Shown piece after piece: positions 1 to 8,961 of a stretch of DNA of 51,562 nt. Within the stretch, counting starts at the first letter, position 1; each line of letters begins with the position of its first letter. The notes beneath the pieces were generated by a model that did not search any database, was not told where the DNA came from, and saw nothing but the letters and a program-made list of their open reading frames with translations. Source of the stretch: Campylobacter_A concisus_Y (GTDB taxonomy: Bacteria > Campylobacterota > Campylobacteria > Campylobacterales > Campylobacteraceae); the NCBI RefSeq assembly GCF_902460415.1, contig NZ_CABPTY010000002.1, positions 30,207-81,768 of the forward strand, written 5' to 3'. The translations under genes and the position numbers were made by a program.

Positions 1-393
1 ATACATAATCTCTTCGTTGCTATAAAAATAATTCAATATCGTAAAGATAAAATTATCATAGTTAAAATTTCTTTCTCCCAGATACATGGCAATTTTAAAA
101 GTCAAAAAAGTTAAAATGACATATATCAAAATGAAAATAGTAAAAATTTTAAAATATGTTCTTAGTTTTGAGGAATTATAAACAGAGCATATCAATGAAA
201 TGGCAAAAAATAAAAGTAGCCAACTGATAGAGTCGCAGCATGCTTTGAAGATAAGACTGAAATCACGATCAAGGGTTTTGTAAAGTCCCGAAACGAAAAC
301 TAGATACTTAAATATCACCACGATACAAGATATAAGCCCCAACTCTCTGGCACTTTTTAGCATATATTTTTTTTCTTGTTGTAATGGTTCCAA
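1..393 (-). CDS. Partial multi-pass membrane protein, function unknown
   Basis: The frame is open for 131 codons from a TTG at 393 to the window edge, so the C-terminus is missing. The TTG is chosen because an AAGGAG ribosome binding site lies five bases upstream; the next in-frame ATG is at residue 11 and has no such site. Three hydrophobic segments are visible, at about residues 18-38, 54-70 and 79-105, separated by short charged loops. No catalytic or family motif is recognisable. It could be the sensor part of a longer signalling protein or a small stand-alone membrane protein. It runs away from the decayed transporter gene at 491-1178, with about 100 bases of AT-rich DNA between them. 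Confidence 0.55.
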   Translation of the reverse strand, partial: MEPLQQEKKYMLKSARELGLISCIVVIFKYLVFVSGLYKTLDRDFSLIFKACCDSISWLLLFFAISLICSVYNSSKLRTYFKIFTIFILIYVILTFLTFKIAMYLGERNFNYDNFIFTILNYFYSNEEIMY

Positions 394-490
394 ATTTACT
401 CCTTAAATTAAATTAGTTATTTTATTATAATTAGTTTAAAAATATTCAAATATTTTAAATCAGGTTAATTTATTTTAATTTGGTATTTAT

Positions 491-1178
491 TTATCTCGTG
501 ACTGACCTTAAAAAGTAGCTAGAAACCGCGCATATAAGCGATACTGCTGCGACAAAGTAAAATGAGTGTATAAGGCTAAAGATGTCAGCGATCTTGCCGA
601 TGACCGTTGCGAATATGCAACCATCGTTATACTAAGGCCAAGCATTACGCCGGAGGCTAGGCCGATTTGATTTGATTATAAAGACCAGCGTCCCTTTTAG
701 GCCAAAATTTCCCACAAAAACGGCGACTAAAATGGGTCCAACCGCAAAGCCCACATTGCCACCAAATGAAAATATACTTATGCTTTTGGCTCTATTTTTG
801 GTGTTTGAGGCGTAGTTTACGATCCTTGCAGCACTTGGGTGAAAGAGCGCGGCGCCGATACCGCTTATCATCACGCAAACTAGGATGATGTAGTAGTTTG
901 TCACAAAGCCAGTGAGGCTCATGCCCCCCCCCGCCAGCAAGCAGTAGCCCAAGCGGGATGACGTATGGCAACTCTTTTTTGTCGCTTAGGTGACCGATGA
1001 GCGGTTGGATGAGCGAGTTTGCTAAATTCGTGGCGGTCACGAGCGAGGTGGCTGTAGCGTAGTCGTAGTGGTAGCTCGCGATGAAAAATGGCAGCATCGC
1101 GCCAAGGGCACTTTGGTTTATGTCGCTACAAAAGTGCCCAAGCCCCATTAGATACTTTAAATTTTCCGCCTTTTTCAT
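491..1178 (-). pseudogene. Decayed MFS drug-efflux transporter (fosmidomycin-resistance type)
   Basis: Only pieces of a roughly 400-residue major facilitator protein survive, spread over different frames. The N-terminal piece (1178 to about 932) carries the start, the GHFCSD segment and the GHLSDKK loop between TM2 and TM3. The frame changes in a run of nine G (coding strand, 924-932) and continues with GIGAALFHPSAA to about 680. The middle of the protein, roughly 150 residues, is then absent. A short piece with GLASGVMLGLSI follows, then a one-base shift into GKIADIF and an authentic-looking C-terminus ending in TAA at 491. The start codon lies next to the stop of the AsmA-like gene upstream on the same strand, suggesting it was the second gene of that operon. 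The internal deletion means it cannot be functional even if the G tract shifts. Confidence 0.8.
924..932 (-). repeat. Homopolymeric G9 tract in the MFS pseudogene
   Basis: Nine consecutive G on the coding (minus) strand lie within codons for an Ala-Gly-rich stretch. Counting codons, eight (or eleven) G would join the upstream VIPLGLLLAG frame to the downstream MSLTGF frame; nine puts it out of frame. Poly-G tracts of this length are classic phase-variation switches in Campylobacter. Here the downstream deletion makes the switch irrelevant at present. Confidence 0.8.
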
Positions 1179-3719
1179 CTAAAATAGCCCCTTTAAAAAC
1201 CCCTTTAAATTTTGTTTGTCGTTGTTAGAGTCGCTATCTTTGCCAAGCTTTTTATCTAAAAATCTACCTATCTCTTTTTTGACCTTATTTTCAAGATATT
1301 GCGATCTGACGTCGTATTCTAGGTTGTCTGTCATGCCTGAGATTTGCACGTTTAGATCGGTCTTTTCTAGCCTGCAAACAAGCGGCGCGTTAAGCATTTT
1401 TGTCGCGGTATTGTAAGTGCCGTTTGCAACCTTTATGTCGCTCTTTGGCGAGCTTAAATTTACGTTAAAGATGACGTTGTCGCCCTTTATATCGCCGTAA
1501 ATTTTACCGTCTTTGTAAATTTCTTTTGTGATGTCCTTGCCAGTGAATATTTTTATGTTGTTTGTGAGATTTGTGCTGGCTAGGTGACCCTCTTTTAGCA
1601 AGATGTCAAATTTGCCGAGCTTTTGCTTCGTTTCGTAGTCAAATTTAGCATCGCCATTGCCGTCATATAGATGATCCAGCCCCAAAGTCTGCGTTAGCCC
1701 TTTAACCTCAAAGTTTTTTAGCACCGCATCAAGCGCGCCACCTTTGTAGGTTGCCTCTAGCTTGCCCCTAAATAGATCATCTGAAGTGGCTTTTACGCTT
1801 AGATCATCCACTTTGCCGTTTGCCGTTACGTGGGCTGCAAATTTACCGTGAAGCTCGCGACCAGCTAAAAATGCAAGCTTATTTAGCTCCGAAACTACCG
1901 CTTGAAGCTTTAAGTTTAGCGTATTTTTGCCCACGTCAAAACTGCCATCTATGCCCTTTATATCAGCTAATGAGCTAAGAAAGTCACCACTAAATTTTGC
2001 CATGTCGCCTTTATAGTCTAGGCTCAAATTTGAGCTAAATTTCTCATTTTCAGGGAATTTTTTATCAAGCATTTTGCTAAGTGCTACGGCGTTAAATTTA
2101 CCATCATTTAAAGCGATCGTTGTGGCGATGCTTGGGCTTTTACTAAAGATATTTTGCCCCTTTGCTTGGACATTTGCCTTAGCGTTTGCCAGTCTGTCAT
2201 TGCCGCTGAGCGCCAAGATCTCTCCTAGCTGCGCCTCTTTTAGGCTAAGATCAAGATTTTCATTTTTTATTGTGGCGTTTAGCTTGCCAGCAAAGGCATC
2301 ACCGCCTAAATTTAGCTCATCTATCTTGCTAGCCTTGAGCTTCACATCGCCCGCAAGCACCATCTTTGAGCTCACCTCAAAGCCGCTAACCGCTTTAAAT
2401 TTCTCAGGGTCGCTAATGAGCAGGACAAATTTGCTAAAAATTTGGCTATTTTTTAGGTCAAAAACGCCCTTTACATCCTTTAACTCACCAAGGTCGCTAA
2501 GCACATTTGCGTCAAAATTTACAAGCTCATTTTTCGCGGTAGCGCCACCTTTTAGCTCAAATTTTGCCGCATTTTTAAGCTTTGCAAGACCATTATTTAT
2601 AAGGCCGTTTTTTATCTCAAATTTAGCCTCGCCCGCAAGCTTTTTTAGCTCGTCAAAGCCGCTAAAATTTGCATTTAAATTTATCTCTCCGTCTGCGTAG
2701 CTAGGCTGCAAGGCAAGCGCTAGAAGCTCTTTTAGCTTTATGCTGGCCGCATTTAGGGCTAAGTTTTTACTATCAAAATTTGCATTTATCTTGCCACCAA
2801 GGCCGTTTATGTCAGCCTTTAGGTTTTTAAGGGTGTTTTCTTGCATTGTAATTTCGCCGTTTGCATCCACGGCGCCACTTAGCTGTTGCCCCAAAAGCTT
2901 GCCAAAAAGAGCAAGATCAGGCACATTTAGAGAAAAGTCGCTCTTTAAATTTTTGCTACTTAGATCATAAGTCGTCTCATTTGCTTTTAAAGTGGCTTCA
3001 GGCGCAATGATAAGGGTTTTTGCGGTCACTTTTTCATTTGCAAATTTAGTATTTACACCGCCTTTAAAGTTTATATCTTTTGCTAAATTTATCCCAAATT
3101 CGTTTTTAAGAATTTCTTTGTTTATCGCTGCATCACTTGCTAAAATCTGAGCGTTAATGATCGGCTCATTTTTCTCATCAACCCCTTGCATATTGCTCGT
3201 TAGATCAAGCTTACCACTAGCTAAATTTGGCTTTTGAGCAAGAGCTGATATCTCAGAGAGTTCGATATTTTTAGCGTCAAGATTTAGAGCTTTTGGCAGA
3301 TAGTCTTTTAAATTTGCATTTAAATTTATGTTTGAGCCAAGCGCTGTGCCAGTTGCCACTAGTTTGAAGTCACTAAATTTACCAGCCACGTTTGCTTTAA
3401 GTGCTACATCTCTTTTTAACCCAAGCTCGCTAGCCTTTGCCTTGTCGGCATTTATATCTATATTTAAATTCATACTTTGAGCAAATAATGAGAGATCGCC
3501 ATTTGCCCTTAAATTTATGGCATTCATCACGGTCGCTTCTAAATTTAGCGTACTAAGCCTAAGATTAAAATCTTTAAATTTCACATCGATACCGCGAGCA
3601 AGTGCCTCTTTTTCTATTTTGTTGGCTATAAATTTATTACCAAAAGAGCTAAAGATAAAGCCAAAAATGCAAAGGATTATCAGCGCCAAAGCCACTACCA
3701 AATAGGCTATTTTTTTCAT
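1179..3719 (-). CDS. AsmA-like inner-membrane-anchored protein
   Basis: An 846-residue protein with one N-terminal membrane anchor (about residues 5-27) and no other hydrophobic helix. The rest is a long periplasmic region of alternating short polar and apolar stretches, rich in Asn, Lys, Ala and Leu, with repeated phrases such as LNLDAKNI and KLNATIKNE. This is the look of AsmA/TamB-family beta-groove proteins, which bridge the periplasm and help move phospholipid to or assemble the outer membrane. The C-terminus is basic (KKEIGRFLDKKLGK). Start ATG at 3719 has AAGGAA seven bases upstream. It is divergent from groES and was followed by the now decayed MFS gene. The exact AsmA subfamily is not assigned, and function is inferred from architecture. 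Confidence 0.65.
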   Translation of the reverse strand: MKKIAYLVVALALIILCIFGFIFSSFGNKFIANKIEKEALARGIDVKFKDFNLRLSTLNLEATVMNAINLRANGDLSLFAQSMNLNIDINADKAKASELGLKRDVALKANVAGKFSDFKLVATGTALGSNINLNANLKDYLPKALNLDAKNIELSEISALAQKPNLASGKLDLTSNMQGVDEKNEPIINAQILASDAAINKEILKNEFGINLAKDINFKGGVNTKFANEKVTAKTLIIAPEATLKANETTYDLSSKNLKSDFSLNVPDLALFGKLLGQQLSGAVDANGEITMQENTLKNLKADINGLGGKINANFDSKNLALNAASIKLKELLALALQPSYADGEINLNANFSGFDELKKLAGEAKFEIKNGLINNGLAKLKNAAKFELKGGATAKNELVNFDANVLSDLGELKDVKGVFDLKNSQIFSKFVLLISDPEKFKAVSGFEVSSKMVLAGDVKLKASKIDELNLGGDAFAGKLNATIKNENLDLSLKEAQLGEILALSGNDRLANAKANVQAKGQNIFSKSPSIATTIALNDGKFNAVALSKMLDKKFPENEKFSSNLSLDYKGDMAKFSGDFLSSLADIKGIDGSFDVGKNTLNLKLQAVVSELNKLAFLAGRELHGKFAAHVTANGKVDDLSVKATSDDLFRGKLEATYKGGALDAVLKNFEVKGLTQTLGLDHLYDGNGDAKFDYETKQKLGKFDILLKEGHLASTNLTNNIKIFTGKDITKEIYKDGKIYGDIKGDNVIFNVNLSSPKSDIKVANGTYNTATKMLNAPLVCRLEKTDLNVQISGMTDNLEYDVRSQYLENKVKKEIGRFLDKKLGKDSDSNNDKQNLKGFLKGLF

Positions 3720-3801
3720 AAATTTCCTTTATATTAGTTTTATATATCATAAAACTTTAGTGCAAGTGACTAAAGTTTTAATAAAATTTAACTATAAATT
3801 A

Positions 3802-3830
3802 TTGACTTTTTTAGAAAAAAGTGCTAGGAT
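3802..3830 (+). promoter_or_regulatory. Sigma-70 promoter of the groES operon
   Basis: TTGACT at 3802-3807 and TAGGAT at 3825-3830 are separated by 17 bases, an unusually complete -35/-10 pair for this AT-rich genome. The expected transcription start falls inside the CIRCE operator immediately downstream. Confidence 0.7.
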
Positions 3831-3831
3831 T

Positions 3832-3858
3832 TCATCACTCAAAAATAAAGAGTGCTAA
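3832..3858 (+). promoter_or_regulatory. CIRCE operator (HrcA binding site)
   Basis: An inverted repeat matching the CIRCE consensus TTAGCACTC-N9-GAGTGCTAA. The right arm GAGTGCTAA (3850-3858) is perfect, the spacer is exactly nine A/T bases, and the left arm (3832-3840) matches seven of nine positions. Its place between the -10 and groES is where HrcA represses chaperonin operons, so heat-shock derepression is expected. hrcA itself is not in the window. Confidence 0.8.
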
Positions 3859-3887
3859 AAAAGACAATTAAACCAAAAGGATGAACA

Positions 3888-4148
3888 ATGAACTTTCAAC
3901 CATTAGGCAAGCGTGTTCTAGTCGAACGCGTAGAGGAGACAAAGACCACAGCTTCGGGCATTATTATACCTGATAACGCAAAAGAAAAACCTTTAAGCGG
4001 TGAGGTAAAAGTAGTCAGTGCTGAAGTAGAGGGTGTAAAAGTTGGTGATAAAGTTGTATTTGCAAAATACGGTGGCACTGAGATAAATTTAGATGATAAA
4101 ACATATCTTGTTTTAAATATCGATGACGTTTTAGGCGTGATCAAATAA
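3888..4148 (+). CDS. groES: Co-chaperonin GroES
   Basis: An 86-residue 10-kDa chaperonin that caps GroEL during ATP-driven folding in the cytoplasm. It starts NFQPLGKRVLVE, has the mobile-loop region ETKTTASGIIIPDNAKEKP (about residues 17-35), the conserved GDKVVFAKYGGTE segment (about 58-70) and ends LNIDDVLGVIK, all standard for the family and of full length. AAAGG lies nine bases before the ATG. It is the first gene after the CIRCE-regulated promoter. Unusually, groEL does not follow directly: a small YdhR-like gene sits between. Confidence 0.98.
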   Translation: MNFQPLGKRVLVERVEETKTTASGIIIPDNAKEKPLSGEVKVVSAEVEGVKVGDKVVFAKYGGTEINLDDKTYLVLNIDDVLGVIK

Positions 4149-4156
4149 GGCTGCAG

Positions 4157-4465
4157 ATGGCTACGATTATGTATGTTGATTTTCCGCAAGAAGGTCTTTT
4201 TGGAGACGAGATGTCAAAAGCTTTTGAGGATTTGGCTAAAAGCATCAACCAAGAACCTGGTATGATATGGAAAATTTGGACTGAGAACAAACAAACAAAA
4301 GAAGCAGGCGGAATTTATCTTTTTGACAATAAGGAGAATGCGGAAAAATATCTGAAAATGCACAGCGAAAGGCTAGCTAAAAACGGCTATTCAAATATTC
4401 GCAGCAAAATTTTTGATATTAATATGCCTTTGTCGATGATAAATAAGGCTGATTTTTTAAAATAA
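4157..4465 (+). CDS. YdhR-like (putative monooxygenase) protein inside the groESL operon
   Basis: A 102-residue soluble protein with the look of the YdhR family of small ferredoxin-like alpha/beta-barrel dimers. Visible features are an opening beta strand (MYVDFPQEG), the segment [23 protein letters not shown] (about residues 34-56) and an [10 protein letters not shown] helix, followed by a beta strand [10 protein letters not shown]. YdhR proteins are annotated as possible monooxygenases, but their reaction is not established. It begins eight bases after the groES stop and ends 22 bases before groEL, all on one strand, with no terminator between, so it should be co-transcribed and heat-induced with the chaperonin. 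AAGG lies just before the start. Family assignment is by pattern recall. Confidence 0.7.
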
Positions 4466-4487
4466 ATTAAAACCGAAAGGAAATACA

Positions 4488-6122
4488 ATGGCAAAAGAAA
4501 TTTTTTACTCTGATGATGCAAGAAACCGCCTATACGAGGGCGTAAAAAAACTAAATGACGCTGTGAAAGTGACAATGGGACCAAGAGGTAGAAATGTCCT
4601 TATCCAAAAGAGCTTTGGCGCTCCAAACATCACAAAAGACGGCGTTAGCGTGGCTAAAGAGGTTGAGCTAAAAGATACTATCGAAAACATGGGTGCAAGC
4701 CTAGTTAGAGAAGTAGCAAGCAAGACAAACGACCAAGCAGGTGACGGCACTACAACAGCGACTGTGCTAGCTCACGCGATATTTAAAGAGGGTCTTAGAA
4801 ACGTAACTGCTGGCGCAAATCCTATCGAAGTAAAACGCGGCATGGATAAAGAAGTAGCAGCTCTTATAGATGCACTAAAAAACATCTCTAAAAAAGTTTC
4901 TGGCTCAAAAGAGATCGCGCAGATCGCTACTATCTCTGCAAACTCAGACGAGAGCATCGGCAAGCTTATCGCAGATGCGATGGAGAAAGTCGGCAAAGAT
5001 GGCGTAATAACAGTAGAAGAGGCAAAGTCTATCCAAGACGAGCTAAGCGTTGTTGAGGGTATGCAGTTTGACCGCGGATATCTAAGCCCATACTTCATCA
5101 CAAACCCTGAAAAGATGCAAGTTGAGCTAAGCAATCCATTTATATTGCTATTTGACAAGAAGATCACAAATTTAAAAGATCTACTCCCTGTGCTTGAGCA
5201 AGTACAAAAGAGTGGCAAACCACTTCTAATCATCGCTGAAGATATCGAGGGTGAGGCCCTTGCAACACTTGTTGTTAATAAACTTCGTGGCGTGCTAAAT
5301 ATCTCAGCTGTTAAAGCTCCTGGCTTTGGCGACAGAAGAAAAGCTATGCTTGAAGATATCGCTATCTTAACAGGTGGTGAAGTTATCAGCGAAGAGTTAG
5401 GCAGAACACTTGAGAGCGCTACTATAAACGACCTTGGACAAGCTTCAAGCGTAGTTATTGACAAAGATAACACAACTATCGTAAATGGTGCGGGCGAGAA
5501 GTCAGCGATCGACGCTAGAATAACTCAGATCAAAGCGCAAATCGCTGAGACAACAAGTGACTATGACAAAGAAAAACTTCAAGAGCGTCTTGCAAAACTA
5601 AGCGGTGGCGTGGCAGTTATCAAAGTAGGTGCTGCGACTGAAACTGAGATGAAAGAGAAAAAAGACCGTGTAGATGACGCTCTAAGCGCTACTCGTGCAG
5701 CTGTTGAAGAGGGTATCGTAGTAGGTGGCGGTTCAGCTCTTATCCTTGCTTCAAAGAGTGTAAATCTAAATTTACAAGGTGATGAGGCAATCGGCGCTGA
5801 GATCGTTAGAAGAGCGCTTCGTGCTCCACTTCGCCAAATCGCTGAGAACGCTGGCTTTGACGCAGGTGTAGTGGCGAACGCAGTTGAGACAAGCAAAGAT
5901 GCAAATTTTGGCTTTAACGCTGCAACTGGCGAATATGTAAATATGTTTGAAGCTGGCATCATCGATCCAGTAAAAGTTGAGAGAGTTGCTCTACAAAACG
6001 CTGTTAGCGTGGCTAGCTTGCTACTAACAACTGAAGCAACTATCAGCGAGATAAAAGAAGAAAAAGCAATGCCTGCAATGCCTGACATGGGCGGAATGGG
6101 TGGCATGGGCGGCATGATGTAG
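4488..6122 (+). CDS. groEL: Chaperonin GroEL
   Basis: A 544-residue 60-kDa chaperonin, full length, forming the double-ring folding chamber. It has the ATP-binding loop TMGPRGRNV (about residues 30-38), the [11 protein letters not shown] nucleotide motif (about 86-96), the apical-domain signature RGYLSPYF, the family signature [12 protein letters not shown] (about 404-415) and the Gly-Met-rich tail [10 protein letters not shown]. The Shine-Dalgarno AAAGGA lies before the ATG. It is the third gene of the CIRCE-controlled operon, after groES and the YdhR-like gene, and is followed by a strong hairpin. Confidence 0.99.
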
Positions 6123-6130
6123 CAGCCCTT

Positions 6131-6162
6131 TTCGAGCTAGAGCCTTCTAGCTCGAATTTATA
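6131..6162 (+). terminator. Rho-independent terminator of groES-ydhR-groEL
   Basis: A perfect 11-bp inverted repeat (6131-6141 and 6146-6156) with a four-base loop, followed by a short T-rich stretch, nine bases after the groEL stop. Confidence 0.75.
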
Positions 6163-6255
6163 TTTAAACTTTAACCTCACTAAATTTATAAAATTATTTA
6201 CTCCTTTTTAAATTTATTCTTGTATCATTTTGCTTTCTTTTATGGAGAATTTACA

Positions 6256-7623
6256 ATGAAATATGATGAAATTTTTAGAGAATATGACATCCGCGGTATT
6301 TTTGAAAAGGACTTGACAGAAGATAGCGTCAAGGCTATAGGGCTTGCTTTGGGTAAGAAATTTAACGAATTTGGCGTGAAAACTTTAAGTGTTGGTTTTG
6401 ATGCAAGGCTAAGTGCTAGCACGCTTTTTAGGTATCTGCTAAGTGGTCTAAACAAGGCTAGCGGCTTTAAAATTTATAACATCGGCTTACTTCCAACTCC
6501 CGTTGGCTACTTTAGCGTTTATGCTGATTATTTTGACGCAAACATCATGATCACGGGCTCTCACAATCCAAAAGATTATAACGGCTTTAAGATCACTATC
6601 AAAAAAGATAGTTTCTTTGGCAAAGATTTGCAAATTTTAAAAGATAAGGTGAACGAGATAATCGCCTCTGGTGAGCAAATAGCAGACAATGAGAGCTGTG
6701 AGAAATTTAATATCTTAGAAAAATACGTTGAGTTTTTTGTAAAAGAATTTAGCGAGCTTAAAAATTTCAAAAAGCCTTTTATCATCGACTGTGCAAATGG
6801 CGCTGTTGGCGTGAGTTTGGTGCCTATCGTCAAGGCACTTGGACTAAATGCAAAAATTTTATATGAAGATCCAGACGGAAATTTCCCAAATCACCACCCA
6901 GATCCAAGTGAAAAAGAGAATTTAAAAGAGCTATTTTCTCTTATCGAAAAGAAAGAATTTGACCTTGGATTTGGCTTTGACGGAGATGGCGACAGGATCG
7001 CCGTGATAACGCCAAAAAGAGATATAAAAGGCGATGAACTAGCATATCTTTATGCTCTAAATATGAAACATCCAAAGGTGCTTGGTGAGGTTAAATGCTC
7101 GCAAAATATGTATGATGAGATCGCAAAGATTGGTGAAGTTTTTATGGGAAAAACAGGACACAGCAACATCAAAAAAATGATGAAAGAGCTAAATGTCGAT
7201 CTTGCGGCTGAAGTGAGTGGCCATATCTTCTTTAAAGAGCGCTATTTTGGCTTTGACGATGCGCTTTACGCGATGATGAGGGTGCTTGAGCTAGTTCACA
7301 AGGGCTTTGACCTTGATGGCGAGCTTGATAAGATGCCACTTGTCTTTAGCACCGATGAGATCAAGGTAAAGACGACTGATGAGGCTAAATTTAAGATAGT
7401 TGCCAAGCTAAAAGATTGTGTGAAAAATGAGAGTTGCGACCTGCCAAAGATAAAAAATATCATCGACATTGATGGTATAAGAATTCAGTTTGAAAATGGC
7501 TGGGCGCTGGTACGTGCATCAAATACAACGCCAGTTATCGTCACTAGATTTGAGGCAAAGAGCAAGGAATTTCTAGAAGAGATCGAACAAAAAGTGACAA
7601 ATTTATTAAAGAGTTTAATGTAG
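6256..7623 (+). CDS. Phosphomannomutase / phosphoglucomutase
   Basis: A 455-residue alpha-D-phosphohexomutase interconverting hexose 6-phosphate and 1-phosphate, feeding GDP-mannose or UDP-glucose derived surface sugars. Four domain hallmarks are visible: the N-terminal FREYDIRGIF, the phosphoserine loop ITGSHNP (about residues 96-102), the metal-binding loop GFDGDGDRIAV (about 232-242) and the sugar-binding and phosphate-binding segments AEVSGHIFF and RASNTTPVI. The start is placed at 6256 rather than an upstream ATG at 6220, because GGAG precedes it and the conserved region begins at once. It stands alone between the groEL terminator and a gene-poor gap. Substrate preference (mannose versus glucose) cannot be read from sequence. 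Confidence 0.92.
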   Translation: MKYDEIFREYDIRGIFEKDLTEDSVKAIGLALGKKFNEFGVKTLSVGFDARLSASTLFRYLLSGLNKASGFKIYNIGLLPTPVGYFSVYADYFDANIMITGSHNPKDYNGFKITIKKDSFFGKDLQILKDKVNEIIASGEQIADNESCEKFNILEKYVEFFVKEFSELKNFKKPFIIDCANGAVGVSLVPIVKALGLNAKILYEDPDGNFPNHHPDPSEKENLKELFSLIEKKEFDLGFGFDGDGDRIAVITPKRDIKGDELAYLYALNMKHPKVLGEVKCSQNMYDEIAKIGEVFMGKTGHSNIKKMMKELNVDLAAEVSGHIFFKERYFGFDDALYAMMRVLELVHKGFDLDGELDKMPLVFSTDEIKVKTTDEAKFKIVAKLKDCVKNESCDLPKIKNIIDIDGIRIQFENGWALVRASNTTPVIVTRFEAKSKEFLEEIEQKVTNLLKSLM

Positions 7624-7963
7624 CTTGCAATGAGCATTTTGGGCTAAATTTACTCCAAAATACTTTTTAAATTTTTATTTAAATATTCAAAAACTGAGAT
7701 TTGTCTTTCTTGTATGGCTTTCGCGGTTTTTCCTCTGCATACATACTATCTGTAATTTAAATTTATCAAAAACATGCATCTTAGCTTTTTGAACCTTCAT
7801 GTGGATAATGTAATTTAAATCCGCAAGTAGTCTATCTATAGCTCATTATTGCAAGGAGCTCGTCTACTAGCTTGCTACTCAGGTATGTTAAGATATCCGC
7901 CCTTTATGGATTTTATGCAGTGTAATCTACTGGCAAAAATTTTTACAAACGTATTTGTCAAAT
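7624..7963. other. Gene-poor gap, possible gene relic
   Basis: About 340 bases without a credible gene. On the minus strand, two short open stretches in different frames abut near 7815: one (about 7895-7815) reads LTYLSSKLVDELLAIMSYR and the next (about 7830-7680) reads RLLADLNYIIHMKVQ. This could be a frameshifted relic of a helical protein, but neither piece is recognisable. Confidence 0.3.
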
Positions 7964-8003
7964 TTAAAAAAAAAGAGAGATGGCGTAAAAATTTACGCCA
8001 TTA
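7964..8003 (-). terminator. Rho-independent terminator of the cjaA transporter operon
   Basis: A 10-bp inverted repeat of ATGGCGTAAA (7980-7989 with 7992-8001), followed on the minus strand by a run of T (7966-7974), starts a few bases beyond the cjaA stop. Confidence 0.8.
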
Positions 8004-8007
8004 AATT

Positions 8008-8868
8008 TTAGAGTTTGCCGCCTTCAACGACAAGTGATTCTGGATTGACGCTGTCGCCGTAGATCGGTTTTAGCGTAGCATCATAGTCTTTGTGGAAGAA
8101 ATTTTCTTTTCCAAGCTCAATGATCTCATTGTTTAGCCAGTCAAGTAAAACTTTGTTACCTTTTTTAACAGCTGGTGCTATCACATCCACATCACCAAGT
8201 GCTTCAACGCCTACAACAAAGCCAGGGGTCTCTTTTGCCCAGGCAAAAAGTAGGGCGTTATCATGCGCTAGTGCAGCACCTCTTTTATCAACCAAAGCTG
8301 CGAATGTTTCAGTATTTTGGTCATATTTTGCAAGCTTGATATCAGGATAATTTTTTGTAAAAAACGCGTCTGCGGTTGTGCCCTTATTTACGATTAGGGT
8401 TTTGTCTTTTAGCTCATCGATGCTCTTTATCACTGCACCTTCAGGGCTTACGATGCCAAGCGAAACCTTCATGTATGGAAGCGCAAAATCAACAACTTGT
8501 GCGCGCTCAGGTGTTTTTGTAAAATTTGCAAGCGTGATATCTACTTTATCAGCTACTAAAACTTCAACTCTACCAGCAGCCTCGACTAGCTCAAATTTTA
8601 CCTTGCTTTCATCGCCTAGTAGGTCTTTTGCGATACGTTTTGCAAAGTAAATATCATAGCCTTGGTTTTTGCCGTCTTTATCGACATAGCCAAATGGTGG
8701 TTTGTCGCTGAAAACGCCAATTCTTACATATCCGCGCTCTTTGATCTTTGCGATCGCATCAGCTTCGTTTGAAGCAGCTTTTGCCGTGTCGGCACCTTTG
8801 TCATTACCACAACCCGTTAGAAAGACGGTAGCGATTAATGCTAATAAGAAAAATTTAAATTTTCTCAC
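8008..8868 (-). CDS. cjaA: CjaA-type amino acid (cysteine/cystine) binding lipoprotein
   Basis: A 286-residue solute-binding protein of the polar amino acid ABC family. The signal peptide ends in the lipobox LTGC (Cys20), so the protein should be lipidated and displayed at the inner membrane. The fold hallmarks RIGVFSDKPPFGYVDKDG (about 50-67), GYDIYFAKRIAKDLLGD, LANFTKTPERAQVVDF and NKGTTADAFF match Campylobacter CjaA closely. C. jejuni CjaA binds cysteine and is a known antigen. It is the last gene of a four-gene operon, 93 bases after the ATPase. The ATG has AAGGAG upstream. Ligand is inferred from CjaA. Confidence 0.92.
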   Translation of the reverse strand: MRKFKFFLLALIATVFLTGCGNDKGADTAKAASNEADAIAKIKERGYVRIGVFSDKPPFGYVDKDGKNQGYDIYFAKRIAKDLLGDESKVKFELVEAAGRVEVLVADKVDITLANFTKTPERAQVVDFALPYMKVSLGIVSPEGAVIKSIDELKDKTLIVNKGTTADAFFTKNYPDIKLAKYDQNTETFAALVDKRGAALAHDNALLFAWAKETPGFVVGVEALGDVDVIAPAVKKGNKVLLDWLNNEIIELGKENFFHKDYDATLKPIYGDSVNPESLVVEGGKL

Positions 8869-8961
8869 TCTTTCTCCTTATAAAAAATTTAAATAAATAA
8901 GAGCGTTAAATTTTCGCTCTAAACGCATTTTGAAAAAACGGCAAATTATCTCTTATTTTTT

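Noticed and set aside
2074..2700. 208-codon plus-strand frame opposite the AsmA-like gene
   Set aside because: It is a Ser/Phe/Leu-rich shadow with no Shine-Dalgarno and no family features; the opposite strand has a far better gene.
4772..6115. 233- and 178-codon minus-strand frames opposite groEL
   Set aside because: They mirror groEL codons and have no start signals or motifs.
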